Origin: Pseudomonas sp. LS1212
GTDB taxonomy: Bacteria > Pseudomonadota > Gammaproteobacteria > Pseudomonadales > Pseudomonadaceae
DNA length: 64,000 nt
Assembly (NCBI RefSeq): GCF_024741815.1
Contig: NZ_CP102951.1
Location: 2,495,001-2,559,000 of the forward strand
Direction: 5' to 3'
How positions within the stretch are numbered: position 1 is the stretch's first letter; each line of letters begins with the position of its first letter. Below the pieces are notes generated by a model. It made no database searches and was not told the DNA's origin. It saw nothing but the letters and a program-made list of their open reading frames with translations. Of this stretch, positions 42,161 through 51,102 are shown in pieces. A program made the translations under genes and the position numbers.

Positions 42161-42198
42161 CGCTCTCACAGAATATTGTGGCCTGGCTCAGATATCTT

Positions 42199-42310
42199 GT
42201 AGGAGCGGCGGGGGCGCCTAGCCTTGCCCGCGATAGATTCACTGCGGTGATTCAGACAAACCGCGTCGTCTGCATCGCTGGCAAGGCTAGGCGCCCCCGC
42301 CGCTCCCACA
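42199..42310. repeat. REPIN next to the truncated dgcA-like gene
   Basis: TGTAGGAGCGGCGGGGGCGC at 42199 and its near reverse complement ending TCCCACA at 42310 form two arms around a central GATTCACTGCGG segment. The TGTAGGAGC-G core is the Pseudomonas REP type. It abuts the truncation point and precedes the DUF488 gene. Confidence 0.85.
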
Positions 42311-42332
42311 GAAAGGTCAGGAGAAAACCGCC

Positions 42333-42737
42333 ATGATCCAATGCAAACGCGCCTACGCCCCCGCGTCGACCGATGACGGTCTGCGCATACTGGTGGACCG
42401 TCTCTGGCCGCGCAATTGCCGCAAGGACCAACTCCCGCTGCACGCCTGGAATCGCGAGGTGGCGCCCTCGACCGAGCTGCGTCGCGCATTCAAGCAGGGC
42501 GAACTGGATTTCGACGCCTTTCGCACGCGCTACCGGCAGGAGCTGGCGGGACGACCCGAACACTGGATGTCGCTGATGGACGCCGCCCGCAAGGGCACCT
42601 TGACCCTGATCTACTCGGCCAAGGACACGTTGCACAACAATGCCCAAGTCCTGGCCGAGTGGCTTGAAGACGAACTCGACCGGGAAAACGCGCCAAGCTC
42701 GCCCGTGTGCTATGCCAATGAGCCGCATCGACATTGA
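42333..42737 (+). CDS. DUF488 family protein
   Basis: This 134-residue protein starts behind CAGGAG. The pattern IQCKRAYAPASTDDGLRILV, DRLWPRN and LTLIYSAKDTLHNNAQVLAE is typical of DUF488. The conserved Arg, Asp and Lys suggest a catalytic pocket but no reaction is established. It is convergent with the alpha/beta hydrolase gene, 7 bases apart. Confidence 0.88.
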   Translation: MIQCKRAYAPASTDDGLRILVDRLWPRNCRKDQLPLHAWNREVAPSTELRRAFKQGELDFDAFRTRYRQELAGRPEHWMSLMDAARKGTLTLIYSAKDTLHNNAQVLAEWLEDELDRENAPSSPVCYANEPHRH

Positions 42738-42744
42738 GACCCGC

Positions 42745-43725
42745 TTATTGGCTGACCAGTCGCGCCATGAAGCCATGGATGTGCTTGGCGATTTCCACGG
42801 GCTGTTCTTCAGCGGCGAAATGTCCGGCATCGATCAAGTGCAATTCGGCATTTGGCAGATCCTTGAGGTAGGCCTCGGCACCGGGCGAGATGAAGGCAGG
42901 ATCATGCTTGCCCCAGACAATAAGTGTGGGTGGCTGCTGCAACCGCAGAAATTCCTGCCATTGGGGATAGGCCTCTATGTTGCTCCAATAGTCTTGAAAT
43001 AGCTGGACCTGAATTTTTTGATCATTGGCCGCCTGCAGAAATACCAGATCATGTGTCCAGCTATCTGGGTTCATCAGAAACTCTTTTCCTTTTACATCGC
43101 GTAAATATTGCCCATTGATAATGAACTCGCGACTCACGTAGGAATAGAGTTTGGCGACCTGCTCCGGCGAGCGGTCCTCATGCATTTTACGAAAGAATTC
43201 CAGTCTCGTTGGCGTCAGCCCCGATAAGTAGGCATTGGCATTTTGAACGATCAAACCCTGTAGGCGTTCAGGTTGGGCGAGCATCAATCGATACCCCACT
43301 GGCGCGCCAAAGTCCTGCATATAAAGGGTATAGCGATCAATTTTCAGTTTTTCGACCAGGCCGGCAACATGCTTGGCAAGCAGGTCGAAACTGTAGGTCA
43401 TCTGATTCGGGTCAGGTCGGTCGCTATAACCAGAGCCCAGGTAGTCCGGGGCAATGACATGAAAGCTGCCAGACAACAAGGGGATCAGCGCACGATAGGT
43501 ATGGGAAGAGGAAGGGAAACCATGTAACAGCAGAAGGGTCGGTTTTGAGCGATCCCCGGCCTCGCGGTAGAAGATTTTTTGCCCGTCCACATCTTGATAT
43601 TGGTACGTCGTCCGGGCTGGCCATTCGAGCGTGTTGGCGAAGGCGCCTGAAGAAAACCAGCCGACAAAGAGTGCCAATAAAACAGTTGCGGGTATTCGTC
43701 CGAGTGCGTTGTGAATCACTTTCAC
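42745..43725 (-). CDS. Exported alpha/beta hydrolase (haloalkane dehalogenase/epoxide hydrolase-like)
   Basis: A 326-residue enzyme starting with GTG at 43725 behind AAGGAGAG. The signal peptide (ALGRIPATVLLALFVGWFSS ending AFAN) places it in the periplasm. The fold shows HGFPSSSHTYRALIPLL (oxyanion hole), a nucleophile elbow with Asp (YMQDFGAPVGYR), and the late catalytic His in DAGHFAAEEQ. An Asp nucleophile points to the dehalogenase/epoxide hydrolase class; substrate unknown. Confidence 0.82.
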   Translation of the reverse strand: MKVIHNALGRIPATVLLALFVGWFSSGAFANTLEWPARTTYQYQDVDGQKIFYREAGDRSKPTLLLLHGFPSSSHTYRALIPLLSGSFHVIAPDYLGSGYSDRPDPNQMTYSFDLLAKHVAGLVEKLKIDRYTLYMQDFGAPVGYRLMLAQPERLQGLIVQNANAYLSGLTPTRLEFFRKMHEDRSPEQVAKLYSYVSREFIINGQYLRDVKGKEFLMNPDSWTHDLVFLQAANDQKIQVQLFQDYWSNIEAYPQWQEFLRLQQPPTLIVWGKHDPAFISPGAEAYLKDLPNAELHLIDAGHFAAEEQPVEIAKHIHGFMARLVSQ

Positions 43726-43900
43726 TTGTTCTCTCCTTGAAAAAAAGTTGTCAGGGCAACCACCTGAAAGTAACAAGTGAGGTGTTTTGGCAACAACAGA
43801 ATCATTATATCGAGGCATTACTCGTGCAGGCCGCATGCGGCCATGGACCTGATTGCGGCCAACCCGATGGCCCGGGCAAGACCGTCGGGTTGCGAACTAT

Positions 43901-44185
43901 CTAGCCTTGTTTGAGCGCCGACACCATTAGCGGGGCAATCTGCTCGTCGGTCATCGCCGGGTAGACTTCCATGTCGAGCATATCGCTCCAGTTCAGTACC
44001 CATTTTTGCAGCAGCGTCACGTCATTGGCTTCAGCCACGCCGAAACCGGATCGGCGCCCGACGGCATGCCAGCGGCCGAGCATGGTTACCCCGTCAGGGG
44101 GAAGTGCGCCACCGCTCTCGATAAACCGTGTCATTGCCTTGTTGCGACAATCGTGTCTGATCGTCCAGCTGAGGATAAATAACAT
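43901..44185 (-). CDS. DUF3303 family protein
   Basis: The 94-residue protein starts MLFILSWTIRHDCRNKAMTR behind GGAGGTGA. It has the DUF3303 pattern LGRWHAVGRRSGFGVAEAND with QKWVLNWSDMLDMEVYPAMT, a small alpha/beta dimeric-barrel family of unknown function. It is monocistronic. Bases 44190-44384 beyond it hold only a REP-like core. Confidence 0.85.
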   Translation of the reverse strand: MLFILSWTIRHDCRNKAMTRFIESGGALPPDGVTMLGRWHAVGRRSGFGVAEANDVTLLQKWVLNWSDMLDMEVYPAMTDEQIAPLMVSALKQG

Positions 44186-44337
44186 AGGTCACCTCCGAAA
44201 AAGGATAGGCACCCGTTGTTTTACGCGCCCTGCTGGTGCCGTGGCCACGGTCGCGCCTGCATTTCCCTTGGGAAGGAATAGCAGGCTGATGCCAGTCGTG
44301 TACGACCGCTGATCTACCGCGCTCGACCATCGCGTTT

Positions 44338-44360
44338 GTAGCGGCTGCTGTAAGGCTGCG
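44338..44360. repeat. Single REP-like element
   Basis: GTAGCGGCTGCTGTAAGGCTG at 44338 resembles the REP core GTAGCCGCTGCCGAAGGCTG found at 40270. It stands alone, just beyond the 3' end of the oprN-type gene. Confidence 0.55.
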
Positions 44361-44384
44361 TCCGAGTGCATAGCGCTCGTAAAG

Positions 44385-45806
44385 TCAGTTCACCGAAGCA
44401 ATCGTCTCAGGCTGCCAGCCACCACCCAGCGCCTTGTAAATGGCAACAATACCGCGATAAAGATCGACCTCGGCCAATGCCTGGGCGTCTTCGGCGTTGA
44501 GGCGTTCGCGTTCGGCATCGAGCAGTATCAGGTAGTCCTCGGTGCCTTCGCGGTAGCGGATGCCGGCCAGGTCAGCAGCCTTGCGGCTGGACTCGCTCTG
44601 GCGGATCAGCGACAGCAAGCGCTGCTGGCGCTTGCCGTAGTCGCTGAAGGCGTTTTCCGATTCCTCCAGGGCCAGCAGCACTTGCTGCTCATAGCTTGCC
44701 AACGCGCCTTCGGCATCGGCATTGGCGCGGCGAATCTGCGCGCGCACGCTGCCCAGGTCGAAGGCGGCCCAGGTAATGCTCGGGCCGAGCGCCCAGGCGT
44801 TGGCGGCCGATGAACCGATCTGCGAACCGCGAGCGGCGGTAAAGCCAAGGAACCCGCTGAGGCTGACCCGTGGGAACAGGTCGGCCGTGGCCACGCCGAT
44901 ACTGGCGGTGGCGGCGGCCAGTTTGCGTTCGGCGCTCATGATATCCGGGCGACGCCGCAACAACTCGCCGGGGTCACCGACCGGCAGCGCCTTGGCGATG
45001 GCCGGCAATTGCGCCGGGCCAAGGTCAACGCTGAGCTGGTCGGGACGTTGCCCCAGCAGGGTGGCGATGCGGTTGCGTGCGCGGATCTGCTCGGCCTGCA
45101 GCTGCGGCACTGTGGCTTCGACCGCTGCCAGGCGGGCGTCGGCACGGGTCACATCCAGCTCGTTGCCAACCCCAGCTTCGCGCAGGCTCTCGGTGATGTC
45201 ACGCGAGGCCTGCTGGTTTTTCAGGTTGGCGAGGGCGATCCTCTCTCGCAGTTGCGCACCGCGCAGTTGCCCGTAGGCATCGACCAGCTCGGCGATCAGG
45301 GTCACCTGCAGCTGGTTGAGGTCGGCGGCGGCTACGTCTTCTTCGGCATCGCTGACCTCGATCGCACGCTGGATGCGCCCGAACAGGTCAATCTCCCAGG
45401 CCATGTCCAGGCCCAGGTCATAGCGTTCGCTATTGACCCGTTGCTCGGTCTGGCCAGGAATCTGGCCTTTGCCCAGGTCGCTGCTGGCACGTGCGGTCAC
45501 GACCGGCAATGTGTCGTTGCTGACGTCGTCGCGAATCGCCCGGGCGGCTTTCAGACGGGCGTAGGCCACGCGCAGTTCACGGTTGCCCTGCAGGGACTGG
45601 CTGACCAACTGGTTCAAGGTCGGGTCCTCGAACTGCCGCCACCAGATCGCATCGAAACGACCACGGTCGAATTTGCCCTGTGCCTCTTTGCCTTCGGCGG
45701 CACTGATGTGCGCCGCGGCGGTCTGCGGTGCCTGGTAGTCGGGCCCGACCGCACACGCGCTCAGGGCCAGCACCAACAGGCTCGGCATAAACAGTTTCAT
45801 ACTCAT
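44385..45806 (-). CDS. oprN: RND outer-membrane lipoprotein, OprN type
   Basis: The 473-residue protein starts MSMKLFMPSLLVLALSACAV, with a lipobox LSAC, and overlaps the mexF stop by four bases. Two OEP domains follow (FEDPTLNQLVSQSLQGNREL; RRPDIMSAERKLAAATASIG; FDLGSVRAQIRRANADAEGA). As third gene after mexE-mexF it supplies the outer-membrane channel of a MexEF-OprN pump. Confidence 0.9.
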   Translation of the reverse strand: MSMKLFMPSLLVLALSACAVGPDYQAPQTAAAHISAAEGKEAQGKFDRGRFDAIWWRQFEDPTLNQLVSQSLQGNRELRVAYARLKAARAIRDDVSNDTLPVVTARASSDLGKGQIPGQTEQRVNSERYDLGLDMAWEIDLFGRIQRAIEVSDAEEDVAAADLNQLQVTLIAELVDAYGQLRGAQLRERIALANLKNQQASRDITESLREAGVGNELDVTRADARLAAVEATVPQLQAEQIRARNRIATLLGQRPDQLSVDLGPAQLPAIAKALPVGDPGELLRRRPDIMSAERKLAAATASIGVATADLFPRVSLSGFLGFTAARGSQIGSSAANAWALGPSITWAAFDLGSVRAQIRRANADAEGALASYEQQVLLALEESENAFSDYGKRQQRLLSLIRQSESSRKAADLAGIRYREGTEDYLILLDAERERLNAEDAQALAEVDLYRGIVAIYKALGGGWQPETIASVN

Positions 45807-48800
45807 GCCTGGCTCTCCAGTTTCAGCAGTTTGGCGGCTTTGCGTGCGTCGCTTCGTTCGACGTAACGACGGATCAGCACAAAGAACACCGGTGTCAGCA
45901 ACAGGCCGAAGAAGGTTACCCCGAGCATCCCGGAGAACACCGCCACGCCCATGGCATGCCGCATTTCGGCACCGGCACCGGACGACAGCACCAGCGGCAC
46001 CACACCCATGATGAAGGCGAAGGAGGTCATCAGGATCGGCCGCAGACGCAGGCGGCAGGCTTCCAGCACTGCGCTGAGTGGATCGAGGCCTTCCTCTTGC
46101 TTGTCCTTGGCGAACTCGACGATGAGGATCGCGTTCTTGCACGCCAGGCCCACCAGTACGATCAAGCCGATCTGGGTGAAGATGTTGTTGTCACCACCGG
46201 ACAGGATCACCCCGGTGATGGCCGACAGCACCGTCATCGGCACGATCAGGATCACCGCCAGTGGCAGGCTCCAGCTTTCGTACTGGGCTGCCAGCACCAG
46301 GAACGCCAGCAGTACGCAGAGCGGGAAGACGAACAACGCGGTATTGCCGGCCAGGATCTGCTGGTAGGTCAACTCGGTCCACTCGTAGGTCATGCCGTTG
46401 GGCAACTCTTCCTTGAGCAGCTTCTCGATGGCTTTCTCGGCCTGGCCGGAGCTGTAGCCCGGTGCTGCCGCGCCGTTGATCTCGGCGGTGACGAAGCCGT
46501 TGTAGTGCATGACCCGGTCCGGCCCCGAGGTGTCGCTGACCTTGATGAAGGTCGCCAACGGGATCATCTCGCCAAGATTGTTGCGTACCTTCAACTGACC
46601 GATCTGCTCGGCCTCGAGGCGGAACTGCTGTTCGGCCTGGACGTTGACCTGATAGGTGCGGCCAAAGCGGTTGAAGTCATTGGCATACAGCGAGCCCAGG
46701 TAGATCTGCAGGGTGTCGAAGATGTCACTGATCGCCACGCCATGGGTCTTGGCCTTTTCCCGGTCGATAGCGGCATCGACCTGGGGCACGTTGACCTGAT
46801 AGCTGGTGAACAGGCCGGCCAGTTCCGGCACGTTGTGGCTCTTGGCGATGATGTTCTGGGTTTCCTTGTACAGCGCCTCATAACCCAGGCCGCCACGGTC
46901 CTCGATCTGCAGGCGGAAGCCACCGATGGTGCCCAGCCCCTGTACCGGCGGCGGTGGGAAGATCGCGATATAGGCGTCCTCGATGTCGGCGAACTTGGCG
47001 TTCAGCGCGGCGGCGATGGCAGCGGCCGACTGGCTCGGGTCCGTGCGCTCATCGAAGGGCTTGAGCGGGGTGAACACGATGCCGCTGTTGGGGCTGTTGG
47101 TGAAGCCGTTGATCGACAGCCCCGGGAAGGCCACGGAGTTGGCCACGCCCGGTTGTTCCAGGGCGATTTCCGACATCTTCTTGATGACCGCTTCGGTACG
47201 GTCCAGGCTCGCCGCATCCGGCAACTGGGCGAAGGCCACCAGGTATTGCTTGTCCTGGGCAGGCACGAAGCCGGTCGGGGTGGTGGCAAAGCCCAGCCAG
47301 GTCAGGACCATGAAGCCTGCGTAGAGGACCAGGGCAATGCCGCTGCTGCGGATCACGCGGGTTACGGTGCCGACATAGCCATGGCTGGCGCGGTCGAAGA
47401 AGCGGTTGAACGGGCGGAACAACCAGCCGCCGAGCAGCTTGTCGAGGAATTTCGAGAAGCGGTCCTTGGGCGCGTGGTGGTCCTTGAGCAATACCGCGGC
47501 CAGGGCCGGCGACAGGGTCAGGGAGTTGAAGGCCGAGATCACCGTGGAAATGGCGATGGTCAGGGCGAACTGCTTGTAGAACTGCCCGGTAAGGCCGGAG
47601 ATGAAGGCCGCCGGCACGAATACCGCGCAGAGCACCAGCGCCGTGGCGATGATCGGCCCTGTCACTTCACGCATGGCCCGCTTGGTGGCCTCGATCGGCG
47701 TCAGGCCCAGGCCGATGTTACGCTCGACGTTCTCCACCACCACGATGGCGTCGTCCACCACGATGCCGATGGCCAATACCAGCCCGAACAGCGACAGGGC
47801 GTTGAGCGAGAAGCCGAACATGTGCATCACGGCAAAGGTACCGATCAACGACACCGGAACCGCCACCAGCGGGATGATCGAGGCGCGCCAGGTCTGCAGG
47901 AACAGGATCACCACCAGCACCACCAGGATCAGTGCTTCGAACAGGGTATGGACCACCGCTTCGATCGAGCCACGGACGAAGATGGTCGGGTCATAGACGA
48001 TGCTGTAGTCCATGCCTTCGGGGAAGCTCTCCTTGAGTTCGGCCATTTTCGCCCGGACTTCGTTGGAGATCTCGATGGCATTGGAACCCGGACGCTGGAA
48101 GATCGGGATTGCCACCGCCGGCTGGTTGTTGAGCAAGGAGCGCAGGGCGTACTGGCTGGAACCCAGCTCGACCCGGGCGATGTCCTTCAGGCGCGTGATT
48201 TCGCCATTGGCGCCGGAGCGGATGATGATGTTCTCGAACTCTTCCTCACTGACCAGGCGGCCCTGGGTGTTGACCGAGAGCTGGAAGCTGGTGGCGCCGG
48301 GGGCGGGCGGTGCGCCCAACTGGCCGGCAGCGACCTGGCGGTTCTGCTCGCGAATCGCATTGACCACGTCAGTCGCCGTAAGGTTGCGCGAGGCGACCTT
48401 GTTGGGGTCGAGCCAGACCCGCAGGGAGTAGTCGCCCATGCCGAACAACTGCACGTCGCCCACGCCACCCAACCGTGCCAGCTCATCCTTGATATTGAGG
48501 ATGGCGTAGTTGGACAGATAGAGCATGTCGTAGCGGTTATCCGGCGAGGTCAGGTGCACGACCATGGTCAGGTCGGGCGAGGCCTTGTCGACGGTGATGC
48601 CGATGCGGGTGACTTCTTCGGGCAGCTTGGGCTGGGTCCGCGTCACGCGGTTCTGCACCTGGACCTGGGCGTTGTCCAGGTCGGTGCCCAGGGCAAAGGT
48701 GATGGTCAGGGTGATCTTGCCGTCGGCGGTCGATTGCGAGGACATGTACAGCATGTTCTCGACCCCGGTGATGGCCTGTTCCAGCGGCGCGGCAACGGTT

Positions 48801-48982
48801 TCGCCGATGACCTTGGGGTTGGCCCCCGGGAAGTTGGCGCGTACCACGACGGTCGGCGGCACCACTTCGGGGTATTCGCTGATCGGCAACTGGAACAGCG
48901 AGATGCTACCGGCGATCAGGATCAGCAGCGACAGCACTGCAGCGAAGATCGGCCGGGAAATAAAGAACTGGGAGAAATTCAT
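45803..48982 (-). CDS. mexF: RND multidrug efflux pump MexF
   Basis: The 1059-residue protein is near-identical in pattern to P. aeruginosa MexF: FISRPIFAAVLSLLILIAGS at the start, GADGEITRLKDIARVELGSS-like block, GIVVDDAIVVVENVERN with the proton-relay Asp pair, and the C-terminal AEMRHAMGVAVFSGMLGVTF. MexF exports chloramphenicol, fluoroquinolones and trimethoprim in P. aeruginosa. It follows mexE by 12 bases and overlaps oprN. Confidence 0.96.
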   Translation of the reverse strand: MNFSQFFISRPIFAAVLSLLILIAGSISLFQLPISEYPEVVPPTVVVRANFPGANPKVIGETVAAPLEQAITGVENMLYMSSQSTADGKITLTITFALGTDLDNAQVQVQNRVTRTQPKLPEEVTRIGITVDKASPDLTMVVHLTSPDNRYDMLYLSNYAILNIKDELARLGGVGDVQLFGMGDYSLRVWLDPNKVASRNLTATDVVNAIREQNRQVAAGQLGAPPAPGATSFQLSVNTQGRLVSEEEFENIIIRSGANGEITRLKDIARVELGSSQYALRSLLNNQPAVAIPIFQRPGSNAIEISNEVRAKMAELKESFPEGMDYSIVYDPTIFVRGSIEAVVHTLFEALILVVLVVILFLQTWRASIIPLVAVPVSLIGTFAVMHMFGFSLNALSLFGLVLAIGIVVDDAIVVVENVERNIGLGLTPIEATKRAMREVTGPIIATALVLCAVFVPAAFISGLTGQFYKQFALTIAISTVISAFNSLTLSPALAAVLLKDHHAPKDRFSKFLDKLLGGWLFRPFNRFFDRASHGYVGTVTRVIRSSGIALVLYAGFMVLTWLGFATTPTGFVPAQDKQYLVAFAQLPDAASLDRTEAVIKKMSEIALEQPGVANSVAFPGLSINGFTNSPNSGIVFTPLKPFDERTDPSQSAAAIAAALNAKFADIEDAYIAIFPPPPVQGLGTIGGFRLQIEDRGGLGYEALYKETQNIIAKSHNVPELAGLFTSYQVNVPQVDAAIDREKAKTHGVAISDIFDTLQIYLGSLYANDFNRFGRTYQVNVQAEQQFRLEAEQIGQLKVRNNLGEMIPLATFIKVSDTSGPDRVMHYNGFVTAEINGAAAPGYSSGQAEKAIEKLLKEELPNGMTYEWTELTYQQILAGNTALFVFPLCVLLAFLVLAAQYESWSLPLAVILIVPMTVLSAITGVILSGGDNNIFTQIGLIVLVGLACKNAILIVEFAKDKQEEGLDPLSAVLEACRLRLRPILMTSFAFIMGVVPLVLSSGAGAEMRHAMGVAVFSGMLGVTFFGLLLTPVFFVLIRRYVERSDARKAAKLLKLESQA

Positions 48983-48994
48983 GGGCGTGATCTC

Positions 48995-50236
48995 TTAACC
49001 GCGTGGGGCCTGCGCACTTGCCACCTTCACGGTCGAAGCCGGAGTGACACGTGGCGGGTTGCTGGCTTCAAGGGCCTGGCGTTGCTGGGCGAGGGCGGCC
49101 AGGGTGGCGTCACTGGCCATTGGCGTGTCCTGCGGCTGTACCGGCGATCCCGGCCGCACGCGCTGCAGGCCCTTGACCACGATGCGGTCTTCCTTGCTCA
49201 GGCCGCTGCGCACGATGCGCAAGCCTTCGAGCTTGGGACCCAGTTCGACGGCGCGGTAGGTGGCCTTGTTATCGGCATCCATGACCAGTACGAATTTCTT
49301 GCCCAGATCGGTACCGACCGCTTCATCGTTGATCAGCACCGCTGAGTAGGTGGCACTGCCGACCAGCTTCAGGCGGGCATACAGACCGGGGGTGAAGCTG
49401 CCGTCGCGGTTGTCGAACACCGCACGACCGCGGATAGTGCCGGTCTTGGGGTTGACCTGGTTGTCGACGAAGTTCATCTGGCCCAGGTGCGGGTTGCCGT
49501 CTTCGTTGGACAGGCCCAGATAGACCGGGGTGGTCTGGCCGCGCTGGCCCTGGCGTGCCAGTTGGGTGTACTTGAGGTAGACGCGTTCGTCGGCATCGAA
49601 GTAGGCGTAGACCTTGTCCGTTGACACCACGCTGGTGAGGGGCGTGGTATCGGCATTGACGATGTTGCCGGCAGTGATCAGCGCGCGGCTGACCCGGCCG
49701 CTGATCGGCGCAGTCACCCGGGTAAAGCTCAGGTTCAGTTTGGCCACGTCCAGCTGTGCCTGTATCGCGGCAACGCCGGCGCGGGCTTCCTGGGCAGCGG
49801 TGGTGCGCGATTCGGCCAGTTCCGCGGAAATCGCATTGCTCGAGCGCAGGCGTTCGCCGCGCTGGGCTTCGTTGGCGCTGCGCACGGCGGTGGCGCGGGC
49901 TTGCTGAAGCTGGGCTTCGAGGCGGCGGACCTCGGCCTCGAATGGACGCGGGTCGATCTGGAACAGCAGATCGCCTTTTTTCACCAGAGCACCTTCAGTG
50001 AAGGCGACCTGGTCGATCTGGCCCGATACGCGCGGGCGAACTTCGACGGTCTCTGGCGCTTCCAGGCGCCCGGTGAACTCATCCCACTCATTGATCGGCT
50101 GTTCCAGCACCTTGGCAACGCTGACTTTGGGCGCGGCCGGAGCCTGGGTGGCCTCCGGGGCACGACCGCAGGCGCTCATCACCAGCACCGCCAAGGCGGC
50201 GAGGGGGTAGCGCAAATATTTGAGTGACTGTTCCAT
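48995..50236 (-). CDS. mexE: RND periplasmic adaptor MexE
   Basis: A 413-residue lipoprotein (RYPLAALAVLVMSACGRAPE, lipobox MSAC). The HlyD-type fold shows RPRVSGQIDQVAFTEGALVK (lipoyl half), AEVRRLEAQLQQARATAVRS (hairpin) and ITAGNIVNADTTPLTSVVST. It bridges MexF and the outer-membrane protein. The 75-100 bases upstream contain a MexT-type box. It heads the mexEF-oprN operon. Confidence 0.94.
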   Translation of the reverse strand: MEQSLKYLRYPLAALAVLVMSACGRAPEATQAPAAPKVSVAKVLEQPINEWDEFTGRLEAPETVEVRPRVSGQIDQVAFTEGALVKKGDLLFQIDPRPFEAEVRRLEAQLQQARATAVRSANEAQRGERLRSSNAISAELAESRTTAAQEARAGVAAIQAQLDVAKLNLSFTRVTAPISGRVSRALITAGNIVNADTTPLTSVVSTDKVYAYFDADERVYLKYTQLARQGQRGQTTPVYLGLSNEDGNPHLGQMNFVDNQVNPKTGTIRGRAVFDNRDGSFTPGLYARLKLVGSATYSAVLINDEAVGTDLGKKFVLVMDADNKATYRAVELGPKLEGLRIVRSGLSKEDRIVVKGLQRVRPGSPVQPQDTPMASDATLAALAQQRQALEASNPPRVTPASTVKVASAQAPRG

Positions 50237-50310
50237 GGGGAGTCCGCCGATTTATTGAGAATGGGCGGATGATGCGAGCTGGAACCATTGACGACGAATC
50301 GAATGGGCCG

Positions 50311-50334
50311 AAGGTAACTATCACTCGGATTGAT
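50311..50334 (-). promoter_or_regulatory. MexT-type box upstream of mexE
   Basis: On the minus strand: ATCA (50334-50331), five bases, AGTGAT, four bases, ACCTT. The reported MexT (nod-box) consensus in P. aeruginosa is ATCA-N5-GTCGAT-N4-ACYAT. It also contains ATC-N9-GAT. It lies about 75 bases before the mexE start and matches a second box before mexS. Confidence 0.75.
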
Positions 50335-50431
50335 ATAGTGCTCTGGGACGGGGGTTTCGGGGTTTGACAGTTTGAGCTGTGGGGCATTTGTCGCTGGCAA
50401 CCGGGACGCCGCCCGGGCGCATTCTCACGCC

Positions 50432-50833
50432 TCAGGCGTCGCGCAGCAGGTCGTGGGCGTTGAGCAGCCCGTAGGCAATTTCCGGGTGCTTCTCCAGGCC
50501 GCGTCGAATCGCGGTCGGGATGGCCTGGCGGGTTTTGCGGCAGAGCCCGGGCAGTTCGCCGATCTGGATGACGATGCCGCGCATGGTGCGCACTTCGTTG
50601 AAGCCCGGGGCGACCTCCACACGCAGGCCCAGCAGTTCGAACATGCGTTGCTGCATGTGCTCCAGGTCAGTCAGGCTTTGCAGGTTTTCCAGGCGCTCGA
50701 GCAGGCGTTTTTCTTCCTGGCGGGTCAGGCGCAGGATGCGCAGGTCCGTGCCCGGTGTTTCCAGCAGGCGCTCGCGGTCGCAGATGCAGGCACCTGGAGG
50801 GCAGGGTTGGCGCAGCGAAAGTGAGGGGGTCAT
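50432..50833 (-). CDS. Conserved hypothetical protein
   Basis: A 133-residue frame beginning MTPSLSLRQPCPPGACICDR, with a Cys-rich CPPGACICDRERLL segment. The remainder is mostly helical (RLTRQEEKRLLERLENLQSL, EHMQQRMFELLGL) and ends in a basic region with RKTRQAIPTAIRRGLEKHPE. No signal peptide or known domain is recognised. The N-terminal cysteines could hold a metal (inference). It lies upstream of mexE on the same strand but about 200 bases away, beyond the MexT box. Confidence 0.7.
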   Translation of the reverse strand: MTPSLSLRQPCPPGACICDRERLLETPGTDLRILRLTRQEEKRLLERLENLQSLTDLEHMQQRMFELLGLRVEVAPGFNEVRTMRGIVIQIGELPGLCRKTRQAIPTAIRRGLEKHPEIAYGLLNAHDLLRDA

Positions 50834-50897
50834 GGGCAGCTATCATAGTCAACCGGGGTTGGCTTTGCCCATGACCGTTAGTAAGGAGGGATAAATA

Positions 50898-51095
50898 CCT
50901 ACTTCACCGACATCATGGCGCACCTGGGCAACTCCATGATCCCGCGCACCCGGGTCAATGCCGAGGAACGTGGCAGCGCGGATTTGTCGCGGCTGGGGTA
51001 TTTGGCTAATCTGGAACATGACGCCGGCCATCCTCAATGCCATCAAGACGCAGGACCTGGATGCGGCACGGGCGGCCAACTCCCACAAGGGTGTA
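50898..51095 (+). pseudogene. FadR/GntR-family regulator, C-terminal remnant
   Basis: The plus strand reads YFTDIMAHLGNSMIPRTRVN then ADLSRLGYLANLEHDA, a typical end of the FCD ligand-binding domain of GntR/FadR regulators. A frameshift follows and ILNAIKTQDLDAARAA continues in the next frame. The N-terminal winged helix is missing, and no start codon or ribosome site for the fragment is convincing. It directly precedes the QEGLA-type gene. Confidence 0.72.
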
Positions 51096-51102
51096 ATCAG
51101 CC

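Noticed and set aside
45956..49345. A 1129-residue open frame on the plus strand
   Set aside because: It lies antisense to mexF/mexE, whose protein motifs are unmistakable. The antisense frame is His/Asp/Gln-rich and low in real domain patterns, as expected for a GC-rich shadow.
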